Source of the DNA: Brevibacterium sp. RIT 803 | Lineage (GTDB): Bacteria; Actinomycetota; Actinomycetes; Actinomycetales; Brevibacteriaceae | DNA: 64,000 bases | Direction: 5' to 3' | Assembly (NCBI RefSeq): GCF_016892625.1 | Contig: NZ_JAFEMW010000005.1 | Span: forward strand, 372,001 to 436,000 | In this document: positions 49,416 to 60,068 of the stretch, piece after piece | Layout of the letters: each line of letters starts with the position of its first letter | How positions within the stretch are numbered: position 1 is the first letter of the stretch | Program-made: the position numbers and the translations under genes | The notes under the pieces: model-generated | Databases searched by the model: none | Seen by the model: only the letters and a program-made list of their open reading frames with translations | What the model was told of the DNA's origin: nothing

Positions 49416-50096
49416 TCAGGGTTCCCGGTCGATGGATAGGGTCGTGCGAGTGCGGGGGACCAACAGTTCCTGAGTCGAGGCGAACACGTGAGATCTCATC
49501 GTAGTCTCCGCGCCGAATGGGTCCTTGTTCTGGATCATGGTGAGCACTTGGCGGTGTTCCCTGCTTGAATTGACCGCGCGACCGGGGTGATCCAGGGTCT
49601 TGCGCACCAGCGTGTAGAACGACAACTGGTTCATCAGCCGGCCGTATTGTTCGACGAGCTTGTTGTTGTCGGCCCCATCGACGAGTGTCTGATGAAATCC
49701 CTGTACCTGGCTGGCATAGGTGTCCGTGTCTCCGGCCTGCGATGTCACCTCTGAAGCAGCGACATTGTCTTCGAGCACATCGAGCTGGTGACAGGGTCCC
49801 CGTCGAGCCATAAGGGCCGCGGCCAATCCTTCAAGAACTTCTTTGAGCTGGAACATCTCGACGATCTCCCGGCGAGTCGGCTCTCGGATGAACGTGCCGA
49901 CTTTCGGGCGAATCTCAATGAGGCCCTCAAGCTGCAGTTGCTTGAGAACTTCTCGAATGGGGGTTCTGGAGACGTCGAACTCATGAGCAAGTGAGACCTC
50001 GGAGAGCGGACTCCCGGGCTCGAGGTCGCCGCGTGTGATCTTCGCGCGAAGCCGTTCCAGGAGTGTCGTCGCTGGACCAGTAGGGTCTGTATGCAT
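49416..50096 (-). CDS. GntR-family regulator (FCD type)
   Basis: 226 residues from ATG 50096. The winged HTH (TTLLERLRAKITRGDLEPGSPLSEVSLAHEFDVSRTPIREVLKQLQLEGLIEIRPKVGTFI) is followed by an all-helical FCD effector domain. FCD regulators sense small organic acids. Its own start is embedded in TTGCATGCAA-like palindromes that also occur at the divergent promoter at 44.26-44.39 kb, so it most likely controls both the 43289 fusion gene and the 44408-49182 operon, and itself. Confidence 0.92.
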   Translation of the reverse strand: MHTDPTGPATTLLERLRAKITRGDLEPGSPLSEVSLAHEFDVSRTPIREVLKQLQLEGLIEIRPKVGTFIREPTRREIVEMFQLKEVLEGLAAALMARRGPCHQLDVLEDNVAASEVTSQAGDTDTYASQVQGFHQTLVDGADNNKLVEQYGRLMNQLSFYTLVRKTLDHPGRAVNSSREHRQVLTMIQNKDPFGAETTMRSHVFASTQELLVPRTRTTLSIDREP

Positions 50097-50121
50097 GCTT
50101 CAGATCGTATGTTGCATGCAT
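50089..50121. promoter_or_regulatory. candidate GntR autoregulatory operators
   Basis: TGTATGCATGC (50089-50099) and TTGCATGCAT (50112-50121) flank and overlap the gntR start codon (50094-50096). They match the TTGCATGCAA sites upstream of the catabolic operon. Confidence 0.6.
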
Positions 50122-50535
50122 GTCCGGGTCAAGGATGTGCTTGACCGAGAGGCTTCGCGCTCATCTGATCCTCATCTGGACCGAAATTTCAGGGTGATTG
50201 ATCAGAACTCAGTGTAGCGAATCTCCAGCATCTGCCATGCAACGATTATCGGATGGCGAGGCAGAGATGGAGATGATGCTGATCCTGAATACGACGATTG
50301 CTGCGGAGACCCGGGCTGCTTGGCCCCGAGCTACGGTGCTGCGATGGATCGCCCGCGCCTCGATGGCATGATGGCAAACGGCCGGGAACTCCTGGCCGAA
50401 AGATTCCCATTCTTCGAGTACCGGCCGTTGCCGGACGGAGAGTTGCTTCCTCACACTGGCCCCGATGTCCTCCCTCAAGCTCCGTTGCCCATCCTCGGAC
50501 CGTTGTCCTCCCTTAGGCTCCGTTTTCGGGGAAGG

Positions 50536-50581
50536 CCAGGCAGCCCTCGCTCACCTCGCGTTCACACGTCTGCTCGACGAA
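50536..50581 (+). pseudogene. remnant of an M20 amidohydrolase C-terminus
   Basis: This stretch matches the last codons of the M20 gene (41427-41475) with a 3-nt deletion and one C-to-T change. It still reads GQAALAHLAFTRLLDE in frame, against DQAAALAHLAFTRLLDE in the intact gene. It is preceded in frame by a stop, so it is a fragment only. Confidence 0.7.
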
Positions 50582-50704
50582 GCAAACTCGAGCTCCGCGT
50601 TGGGGCTGAGGGTGAAGCACTGAAGCGCGGGCGCTGTGCCGAGATCTCGGTGCAAAACCCCCTGGTGCTCGTCCCAGCGCCCGCGTTTCGACGAAGAGAC
50701 GGCG

Positions 50705-50764
50705 AACGGTTGGTAACTTCTGTTCGAAGAATTTCAGTTCTTCGAGCAGAAGTTACCAACCGTT
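50705..50764. other. 27-bp hairpin with 6-nt loop
   Basis: Outer arms AACGGTTGGTAACTTCTG (50705-50722) and its exact complement (50747-50764) enclose a second exact pair, TCGAAGAA (50724-50731) and TTCTTCGA (50738-50745). One T/G position separates the two stems and can pair as a wobble in RNA. The loop is TTTCAG. Confidence 0.75.
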
Positions 50765-50879
50765 GCTGGGTGGAAGGTTGTGGCTCCCTCGGGGCCTGAA
50801 GACGTTCGCCCCGGGGCCGCCTCAGATTACTCAGGCCCTGATCTGGCACTGATCAGGCTGGGGGCCGCCTGGGCGCTGC

Positions 50880-52094
50880 TCAGGCCCTGACCAACCCGTG
50901 GGGGTCGAGGACGAACTTCTTTGCCACGCCTGAGTCAAACTCCGCGTAGCCCTGCGGGGCATCCTCGAGGGCGATCGGGGTGGCGTTGACGTTCCTCGCG
51001 ATCGTCACCTTGTCATTGAGGATCGCGTGCATCAGCCCGCGGTTGTACTTCATGACCGGGCACTGGCCGGTGACGAAGACGTGGGACTTCGCGAAGCCGA
51101 GCCCGAAGCGCATCGACAGTGATCCCTCTTGGGCCGCCTTGTCGGCAGCCCCCGGGTCGCCGGTGACGTAGAGCCCGGGAATGCCGAGGCTGCCGCCGGC
51201 GCGAGTGATGTCCATGAGCGAGTTGAGCACAGTGGCCGGAGCCTCGGTGGCTGCATCCTTGCCGTGTCCACGGGCTTCGAAGCCCACGGCATCGATGCCG
51301 CAGTCGACCTCGGGAGTGCCGAGGATCTGCTCGATCTGATCCTTCGGGTCGCCCTTGGAGACATCGACGGTCTCGCATCCGAAGGCACGCGCCTGTGCCA
51401 GGCGGTCCTCGTTGAGGTCGCCGACGATGACAACCGATGCACCGAGGAGCTGCGCCGAGGTGGCTGCCGCGATTCCGACCGGACCTGCGCCGGCGACGTA
51501 GACCGTCGAACCGATGGTGACGCCGGCCCCGACCGCACCGTGGAACCCGGTGGGGAAGATGTCGGAGAGCATGGCCAGATCGAGGATCTTCTCCATTGCC
51601 TGGTCCTTGTCCGGGAACTTCAGGACGTTCCAATCGGCGTAGGGGACGAGCACGTATTCGGCCTGTCCGCCGACCCAACCGCCCATGTCGACATAGCCAT
51701 AGGCAGAGCCTGGGCGATCAGGGTTGACGTTGAGGCAGATGCCGGTCTGTCGTTCGATGCAGTTCCGGCAGCGACCACAGGAGATGTTGAACGGCACGGA
51801 GACGAGATCGCCGACCTTGACGAATTCGACGTCACGTCCGACTTCGACCACTTCGCCGGTGATCTCGTGGCCGAGAACGAGCCCTTCGGGTGCAGTGGTG
51901 CGGCCCCGGACCATGTGCTGGTCGGAGCCGCAGATGTTCGTGGCCACGGTCTTGAGGATGACGCCGTGATCGACCTTGCGGCCGACATTGGCTGGATGGA
52001 CGCCGGGGCCGTCCTTGAGGACGAAATCAGGGTACTCGGTGTCGACGACTTCGACCTTGCCGGGACCTGCGTAGCTGATTGCCTTATTGCTCAT
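50880..52094 (-). CDS. fdhA: glutathione-independent formaldehyde dehydrogenase
   Basis: 404 residues from ATG 52094 (GGAG 8 nt upstream). It is a zinc-dependent medium-chain dehydrogenase of the Pseudomonas PFDH type: catalytic-zinc residues C55 (ATNICGSDQH) and H76/E77 (LGHEITG), structural-zinc C106, C109, C112 and C120, and the NAD motif VAGAGPVGIAAA. The PFDH-specific insertion after the structural zinc (NVNPDRPGSAYGYVDMGGWVGGQAEY) is intact. It oxidises formaldehyde to formate using tightly bound NAD. It sits beside the betaine-demethylation genes, which release formaldehyde. Confidence 0.94.
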   Translation of the reverse strand: MSNKAISYAGPGKVEVVDTEYPDFVLKDGPGVHPANVGRKVDHGVILKTVATNICGSDQHMVRGRTTAPEGLVLGHEITGEVVEVGRDVEFVKVGDLVSVPFNISCGRCRNCIERQTGICLNVNPDRPGSAYGYVDMGGWVGGQAEYVLVPYADWNVLKFPDKDQAMEKILDLAMLSDIFPTGFHGAVGAGVTIGSTVYVAGAGPVGIAAATSAQLLGASVVIVGDLNEDRLAQARAFGCETVDVSKGDPKDQIEQILGTPEVDCGIDAVGFEARGHGKDAATEAPATVLNSLMDITRAGGSLGIPGLYVTGDPGAADKAAQEGSLSMRFGLGFAKSHVFVTGQCPVMKYNRGLMHAILNDKVTIARNVNATPIALEDAPQGYAEFDSGVAKKFVLDPHGLVRA

Positions 52095-52229
52095 CGTTGA
52101 GTCTCCATTCGAAAGAATGTGGAAGTGGCGAACCTCAGGAGGGCTGAAAAGCCTCCTGAAATATCAGTCTTTCATCAGACGTGCCTGCAGTCTCGCCTTT
52201 CGATGGCGGGTGTGTCAACAGGCGCAGCC

Positions 52230-53156
52230 TCATTCGCTGAGGCGGGTCGCAAGAATGTGCTGGGAGGTGGCCCGCAGGTGTCGCAGAGACTCCTTGATCA
52301 ACGGCGAATTGCGGCTGCCGGTGCGGACTGCTGCGACGATCTTCCGGCTGAGTCTGCCCGGCCCGGTCAGGCGGACTCTGGTGACATTGTCCTCCCCGGC
52401 GAGGCTGACCAGCCTGGGCAGCAGGCTGACGCCCACCCCGACCCCGACGAGTGCTGCCTGCGTTTCCCATTCGACAGATTCGTGGGAGATCCGCGGGGTC
52501 ACACCGGCCGCAGTGAACGCGGCGATGAACAGTGCGTGATAGGGCGATCCGGGCGCAGCAGTGATCCAATCTTCGCCGGCCAGCTCGGCCAGAGTCACAG
52601 ACTCGAATGCGGCGACCGGGTGGTCGGAGGGCACCATGACGTCGAGCGGATCGTCGAGCAGGTCGACCTTCTCGAATCGTGGATCGTCTTCGATCTGGAC
52701 ATCGCCCTGCATGGAGACGACGACGGCAAGGTCGATGCGTTCAGCCACGAGGAGTTCGAAACAGCGCGTGGGACTTGCTTCGGTGACATGGACCGTGGAT
52801 GTGGGGTGAGACCTCTGCAGGTGGGCCGCAAGTGGTGCGAGCAGATTCGCCGAGGCGGTTGAGAAGCCTCCGATGCCGAAATGCGTCGGCGTCTGATCCC
52901 CCGCGGTCAAGGAGGAAGCGCGGATGTCCTCCCATTCGGCGATGAGCCTGTCGGATCGGCGCACGAGATTCTGGCCCGTCGCCGTTAGCCGCAGTCCGCG
53001 TCCGTCCTTGACGAGCAGGGTCATACCAAGCGAGTGCTGGAGCTCGCGCAGCTGCCCGGACACGGCCGATGCGGAATAGCCAGTGAGCTCGGCAGTGGCG
53101 GAAACGGTGCCGCAGGCGGCGAACGTGCGCAGCGTGATGAGGCGAGGATCGATCAT
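52230..53156 (-). CDS. LysR-family regulator of the betaine genes (by position)
   Basis: 308 residues from ATG 53156. HTH: MIDPRLITLRTFAACGTVSATAELTGYSASAVSGQLRELQHSLGM. The LysR substrate domain follows from ~90 and includes SPTRCFELLVAERIDLAVVV. It is divergent from the glycine-betaine monooxygenase gene, with two palindromes between. Many betaine loci in proteobacteria use the AraC-type GbdR, so a LysR regulator here would be a different control solution; that is inference. Its 3' end lies 135 nt from the fdhA start, on the same strand. Confidence 0.9.
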   Translation of the reverse strand: MIDPRLITLRTFAACGTVSATAELTGYSASAVSGQLRELQHSLGMTLLVKDGRGLRLTATGQNLVRRSDRLIAEWEDIRASSLTAGDQTPTHFGIGGFSTASANLLAPLAAHLQRSHPTSTVHVTEASPTRCFELLVAERIDLAVVVSMQGDVQIEDDPRFEKVDLLDDPLDVMVPSDHPVAAFESVTLAELAGEDWITAAPGSPYHALFIAAFTAAGVTPRISHESVEWETQAALVGVGVGVSLLPRLVSLAGEDNVTRVRLTGPGRLSRKIVAAVRTGSRNSPLIKESLRHLRATSQHILATRLSE

Positions 53157-53201
53157 GGCACTATTGTGCCCCAAATCATACGGATATTCCGCACGGAATA
53201 T
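53157..53201. promoter_or_regulatory. two palindromes in the LysR/gbcA divergent promoter
   Basis: ATATTCCG-CA-CGGAATAT (53184-53201) is a perfect 18-bp palindrome. GGCAC-TATT-GTGCC (53157-53170) is a second perfect dyad touching the LysR start. Both suit LysR binding at a divergent promoter. Confidence 0.65.
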
Positions 53202-53336
53202 GTCAAAATCTCGCGCTTTTCCTGCAGTGTTTCGGTGGCTATTGTCTTCTGTGACAGCGCCGGTCAACTCACGTGCTCCGGCAGAGAGTCGGGGTTGTCA
53301 CGGGATGCAATGCACCAGCAGCAGACATCAAGGGAG

Positions 53337-54641
53337 ATGGAATTGACCGCAGTGAATCTGGCGCCGACGAAGAAGGGTTTCCCTGCCGGCTTCAGCGAAG
53401 AGAGACTCGATGAGATCCGTCAACTGCTCGACACGCGACGTACCGGCTTCTCACTCGAGGCTCCTTTCTACACCGACGACCATCTCTTCAATCTCGACAT
53501 GCAGGCCATCTTCGGGCAGAACTGGGTCTTCGCCTGCAGCGTCGCAGAGATTCCCGAGCCCGGGGACTACGTCACCCTCGACTTCGGTCCCTATTCCCTT
53601 CTCGTGCTGCGTACCGACGACGGCGGAGTCAATGTTCTGCACAATGTGTGCCGCCACCGCGGTGCCCGCGTCCTCACCGAGGCCGCAGGGACCACAGGCA
53701 ATCTGGTCTGCGGGTACCACTCGTGGACGTACGCGCCCGATGGCCAGCTCATCCACGCCTCGGCGCCGGGTGAGATGGAATTCGACAAGGCCTGCTACTC
53801 GCTCAAGCGCGCGCACGGGAAGATCGTCGCGGGACTCGTCTTCCTCTGCTTGGCAGAGGAACCGCCCACCGACTTCGACGACACCGCGGCGATCTTCGCC
53901 CCCTACGTCGGACCGCACGAGCTTGCGAAGACCAAAGTGGCCTATCAGCAGAACATCGTGGAGGAGGCCAACTGGAAACTCGTGATGGAGAACAACCGCG
54001 AGTGCTACCACTGCGATGGCCACCCGGAGCTTGCCTGCGCCCTGTTCCCGACCTGGGGACTGACCGATGAGACGATCCCGCCTCACCTCGAGGACGTCTG
54101 GGATCGCAATCAGCAGGCTCAGGCCGCACTGGAATACCGGTGCCGTCGCTACGGACTGCCCTATGAAGTCGTCGAGGAACTCGACACCCGCATCGCCGGA
54201 ATCCGGATCTCACGCGAATCCCTGGACGGGCAGGGGGAGTCGTTCTCGGCCGACGGCCGACGGCTGGTGAAGAAGCTCCTCGGGGATCTTCCCGATTTTC
54301 GATTGGGTCGCTGCTCGATGCATCTGCAGCCCAACAGCTGGTTCCACCTCCTCGGGGATCATGTGGTGACCTTCACCGTGCTCCCGATCAATGCGCATCA
54401 GACTCTCGTGCGCACCACCTGGCTCGTCGCCGACGACGCGGTCGAAGGCGTCGACTACGACCTCGAAACATTGACGCATACGTGGAAGCAGACGAACCTG
54501 CAGGACAAGAATTTCGTTGAGCTCTGCCAGCAGGGAGCGACGAGTCCGTTCTACGAGCAGGGTCCGTATATGAAGAGCGAATACCAGGTCGAGGCCTTCA
54601 TCAACTGGTACACCCAGCGGATGCGGGAGCACGTGGGATGA
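53337..54641 (+). CDS. gbcA: glycine betaine monooxygenase, Rieske oxygenase subunit
   Basis: 434 residues. The Rieske [2Fe-2S] ligands are C105/H107 (CRHRGA) and C125/H128 (CGYHSW). The mononuclear-iron motif ENNRECYHCDGH supplies H225 and H229. Together with the downstream reductase it matches the GbcA/BMO family, which demethylates betaine to dimethylglycine plus formaldehyde. Start: ATG 53337 abuts the AAGGGAG Shine-Dalgarno, so TTG 53343 with 6-nt spacing is an equally likely start and would shorten it by 2 residues. It overlaps the reductase gene (ATGA). Confidence 0.93.
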   Translation: MELTAVNLAPTKKGFPAGFSEERLDEIRQLLDTRRTGFSLEAPFYTDDHLFNLDMQAIFGQNWVFACSVAEIPEPGDYVTLDFGPYSLLVLRTDDGGVNVLHNVCRHRGARVLTEAAGTTGNLVCGYHSWTYAPDGQLIHASAPGEMEFDKACYSLKRAHGKIVAGLVFLCLAEEPPTDFDDTAAIFAPYVGPHELAKTKVAYQQNIVEEANWKLVMENNRECYHCDGHPELACALFPTWGLTDETIPPHLEDVWDRNQQAQAALEYRCRRYGLPYEVVEELDTRIAGIRISRESLDGQGESFSADGRRLVKKLLGDLPDFRLGRCSMHLQPNSWFHLLGDHVVTFTVLPINAHQTLVRTTWLVADDAVEGVDYDLETLTHTWKQTNLQDKNFVELCQQGATSPFYEQGPYMKSEYQVEAFINWYTQRMREHVG

Positions 54642-56179
54642 AGCGCGTCGTCGACCCCACGACTCCGCTGGCGCAGCGGACCCGGGGCCTCGAGATGCCA
54701 TGGAACAGGGTCCTCTCCAGCACGACGGGACCTGCCGGTGCCGCCACGGCTCTGGGCCCCTGGCATCCGCAGGAGTTCTCCGCCGAGTGCGTGGAGACCA
54801 TCCCCGAGGCGGGCGACATGATGGTCTTCGTCTTCCGGCGCATGGACGGCGCTCCACTGGCATTCCGGTCCGGTCAGTACATCAACATCGACTTTCCCGT
54901 GCATGGTCCGGATGCCGAGCCGGTGTCGAGGAGCTACTCGATCTCGAGTGCCCCGACGGAACCGTGGACATTCTCCATCACGATCAAACGTGACCCGAAG
55001 GGACTCGTCTCGCCGTGGGCGCACGAGTCCCTTCGGGTCGGCACCACGCTTGAGATGCTGGGCCCAGTGGGAGCGTTCCACCTCGCTGACTACGATCGGC
55101 GAGCCCGTTACCTCCTGCTTGCGGCGGGTGCGGGGATCACTCCGCTGATGTCGATGGTGCGCACGATCCATTCGCTGCCGGGACAGGCCGATGTCGTCCT
55201 TCTCTACCACGGCTCTGCCCCAGATCGCTTCGCCTTCGCCGAAGAGCTCAACTTCCTGCAGAAGGCCGACTTCCGCATTGAGGTCATATATACCCTCGGC
55301 GATCGGGAGCAGGCCGAGGATTCGGCCGGCGCTGGAAGCGTCTGGGTCGGAAAGACCGGCCGTCTCTCGACCGCGCTCCTCGACGAAGTCGTCCCCGATG
55401 CCAACGGGCGGCAGGTGTTCGCATGCGGTCCCGAGGGATATCTCAACACGGCGACGGACTGCTTGCGCGAGGTCGGAGTGGACGACACCTCGGTGTTCAT
55501 GGAGTTCTTCTCCGGCGACCGGGAGACCCGTGCCGAATACGCCGAGGAAGTGGCGATCGCAGGCGAGATCGCCGAAGAGATCGCCTCGGCCAGCGAGGAA
55601 TACTACGAAGCGCAGCCCGCCGCCTTGGAGATGTACGAACCCGAATATACGGCCGACGGGCCCGTCGAGGCCACAGGTTCGACGCTCGAGGCCGTCGACG
55701 CCTTGGCCGAAGTTCCGGTCGAGCCGGAAGCCGAGGTGGTCGTGGCAGGGATCGAACCAGGGACGGCCGCCGAGGCGGGGGATGAGCCGGTGCTGGACAC
55801 CCGATCAGACTCCACTGTCGGAAGCTCCCCGGCGACCGCCTCGGCGACGGACGGTGACGGACAAGGTGACGAAGTCACGGTTGTCGATCCGACGACCTTC
55901 GCTACCGTTGGCGAAGGCGAGCACCTGATGTCCTTTGTGCGCACCGGACTCAACGTTCGCGTGGATTCGAAGGAATTCGTCCTCGACGCAGCTCGTCGTG
56001 CGGGTGTGAAGATCGGTGCGAACTGCCAAGAAGGCATGTGCGGTTCGTGCAAGGTCGTCAAACTCGATGGGGAGGTCGACATGAATCACCAAGGCGGCAT
56101 CCGCGCCAGAGAGATCGATGCGGGGAAGTTCCTTCCCTGCTGCTCGACGGCGACGAGCGACCTGGTCATCGACGCCTGA
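54638..56179 (+). CDS. gbcB: glycine betaine monooxygenase reductase subunit with extended linker
   Basis: 513 residues. Residues ~45-290 form an FNR-type reductase (RSYSISSAP for FAD, LAAGAGITPLMSMVRT for NAD(P)H, ACGPEGYLNTA). Residues ~430-513 are a plant-type ferredoxin with C463, C468, C471 and C501/C502. Between them lies a ~130-residue acidic, Glu/Ala/Val-rich segment with no domain resemblance; ordinary GbcB proteins are ~370 residues without it. It delivers electrons from NAD(P)H to the Rieske subunit. The linker could be a flexible tether. Confidence 0.9.
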   Translation: MKRVVDPTTPLAQRTRGLEMPWNRVLSSTTGPAGAATALGPWHPQEFSAECVETIPEAGDMMVFVFRRMDGAPLAFRSGQYINIDFPVHGPDAEPVSRSYSISSAPTEPWTFSITIKRDPKGLVSPWAHESLRVGTTLEMLGPVGAFHLADYDRRARYLLLAAGAGITPLMSMVRTIHSLPGQADVVLLYHGSAPDRFAFAEELNFLQKADFRIEVIYTLGDREQAEDSAGAGSVWVGKTGRLSTALLDEVVPDANGRQVFACGPEGYLNTATDCLREVGVDDTSVFMEFFSGDRETRAEYAEEVAIAGEIAEEIASASEEYYEAQPAALEMYEPEYTADGPVEATGSTLEAVDALAEVPVEPEAEVVVAGIEPGTAAEAGDEPVLDTRSDSTVGSSPATASATDGDGQGDEVTVVDPTTFATVGEGEHLMSFVRTGLNVRVDSKEFVLDAARRAGVKIGANCQEGMCGSCKVVKLDGEVDMNHQGGIRAREIDAGKFLPCCSTATSDLVIDA

Positions 56180-56214
56180 GCGATCGCACCAACTCAACCT
56201 TTCGCACCATTTGA

Positions 56215-58818
<2,604 letters not shown>

Positions 58819-58920
58819 GCGTCGGGTGGTGGGCGCAAAACTGAGACCTCTGCGCCCGTCGCCGCGAGACGAGGCGGAGTTCGAGGCGCGTGCACGTGCG
58901 TGCGTCTCGAACCTGCTTCC

Positions 58921-58982
58921 TACTGTCAGAACAGTACACAGTGAGCTGCGGTCCGATTTCATATTCGAGATCGGACCGCAGC
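58921..58982. terminator. terminator region after the dimethylglycine oxidase gene
   Basis: A 13-bp perfect stem, GCTGCGGTCCGAT (58945-58957) with its complement (58970-58982), is preceded by a smaller dyad, TACTGT-CAGA-ACAGTA (58921-58936). It lies in the 273-bp gap between convergent genes. No long T tract is present. Confidence 0.6.
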
Positions 58983-59091
58983 GCACTATGAACGTGTACA
59001 CCGTGAGCCCCGACCGTCGCCAAGGAGGGTGAAGGTCCGGCTGGGAGGCCGACTTCAGCTGGGAGGTCGACCCCACCGAGCCTGCCCACCG

Positions 59092-59964
59092 CTATTTCTT
59101 GCGTAACCGATTCACCCTGTCGCGGATCTTCTGAACTTCGGCGCTCCGTTCGACTGCGCGAGCCGGGACGAGCCGGGCGAGTTCATAGGCGAGCACATCG
59201 ATGAGTGCGAACGTGCAGATCATGCGGTTCATTGAGGCATCGTCCTCGCTGGGCAGCGAGAGGTGAAGCAAGTGTTCGGCGACGTCGCGACGAGGAGCTG
59301 CAGATGAGATGAGCACGGTCGCATGGCAGCGCTTGAGGGATTCTTCCAGGTGCCACAGAACATCGGTCGTCAACAGTCGAGGAGCGACGATGACGCTGAC
59401 GTCTTCATGCTGAAGGCGAGGAAACACATCGGCGAGCATGTGGCCGCTTCCCGTGGTCGCTCGCGAGCGTATTCCAGTTCGTTCCAGGCTGAGGCTCAAA
59501 TACTCGGCGGCGAGAAACCCTGTGCCCAGACCGAAGGTCGTTGCGGTACCCGCCTCTGAGATTGCTCGAACGGCCTCGGCAAAGGTCTCGGTGTCGAGGT
59601 GGTCTCCAAGATCGACAAGGGATCGAGCGGACGTCGAGAGAATCCGCTTGATTGCTATTGCCTGCCCTCCCTCTTCATCGCGTTCAGGCAGACGTGAGAG
59701 CTGAGTTCGGAGATTGGAATCCAGACCGATGGCGCGATCGACGCTGTCGGCGCAGAGGCGCTTCCACTCTCGGATCCCCGCGTGCCCGAGCTTTCGTGCT
59801 GTCCGTGCGACCGTCGCATCGCTTGTCATCGTCTGAGCGGCGATCTCGGCTGCCGTGATCGTGGCAAACCGCAGCGGGTCACGTTGCGCGAAATCGGCAA
59901 CTCTCTCCTCGCTCGGGGTCAGTGGCTCACGCTGTGCGTCGCCAGTCTTCTCTTTAGAGGTCAC
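59092..59964 (-). CDS. RpiR/MurR-family regulator (HTH + SIS)
   Basis: 290 residues from GTG 59964 (GGGAGAA upstream). N-terminal RpiR HTH (TPSEERVADFAQRDPLRFATITAAEIAAQTMTSDATVARTARKLG), then a SIS sugar-isomerase-like effector domain (~115-250: TFGLGTGFLAAEYLSL, DVSVIVAPRLLTTDVLWHLEE). RpiR regulators bind phosphosugars or small acids. It is divergent from the FAD oxidase gene, and the promoter holds a matching pair of TGTAGATTTT sites. Confidence 0.9.
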   Translation of the reverse strand: MTSKEKTGDAQREPLTPSEERVADFAQRDPLRFATITAAEIAAQTMTSDATVARTARKLGHAGIREWKRLCADSVDRAIGLDSNLRTQLSRLPERDEEGGQAIAIKRILSTSARSLVDLGDHLDTETFAEAVRAISEAGTATTFGLGTGFLAAEYLSLSLERTGIRSRATTGSGHMLADVFPRLQHEDVSVIVAPRLLTTDVLWHLEESLKRCHATVLISSAAPRRDVAEHLLHLSLPSEDDASMNRMICTFALIDVLAYELARLVPARAVERSAEVQKIRDRVNRLRKK

Positions 59965-59979
59965 GAATCCATTCTCCCA

Positions 59980-60024
59980 TGTAGATTTTCCTACCTATTG
60001 ACGTCGAATGACGAAAAATCTACA
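59980..60024. promoter_or_regulatory. paired inverted sites in the RpiR/oxidase promoter
   Basis: TGTAGATTTT (59980-59989) and AAAATCTACA (60015-60024) are exact complements separated by 25 nt, in the 104-bp gap between the divergent RpiR gene (59964) and the FAD oxidase gene (60069). They are the likely binding half-sites of the RpiR protein. Confidence 0.65.
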
Positions 60025-60068
60025 CTCGAACGTGATCTGAGTCGCACTATTCAAGGGGAGTTGATCTC

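Larger units (their letters stand above)
50097..50879. other. 783-bp gene-free stretch: decayed sequence with hairpin
   Basis: No supportable gene was found. Besides the GntR sites it holds a duplicated fragment of the M20 gene (50536-50581), a 27-bp near-perfect hairpin (50705-50764), and a small dyad CCTGATC/GATCAGG (50837-50857) that may end the leftward fdhA transcript. The content looks like the scar of lost genes. Confidence 0.6.

Noticed and set aside
50320..50799. 159-residue plus-strand frame in the gene desert
   Set aside because: It runs through the M20 fragment in a wrong frame and through the 27-bp hairpin; Arg/Pro/Ser-rich with no family resemblance.
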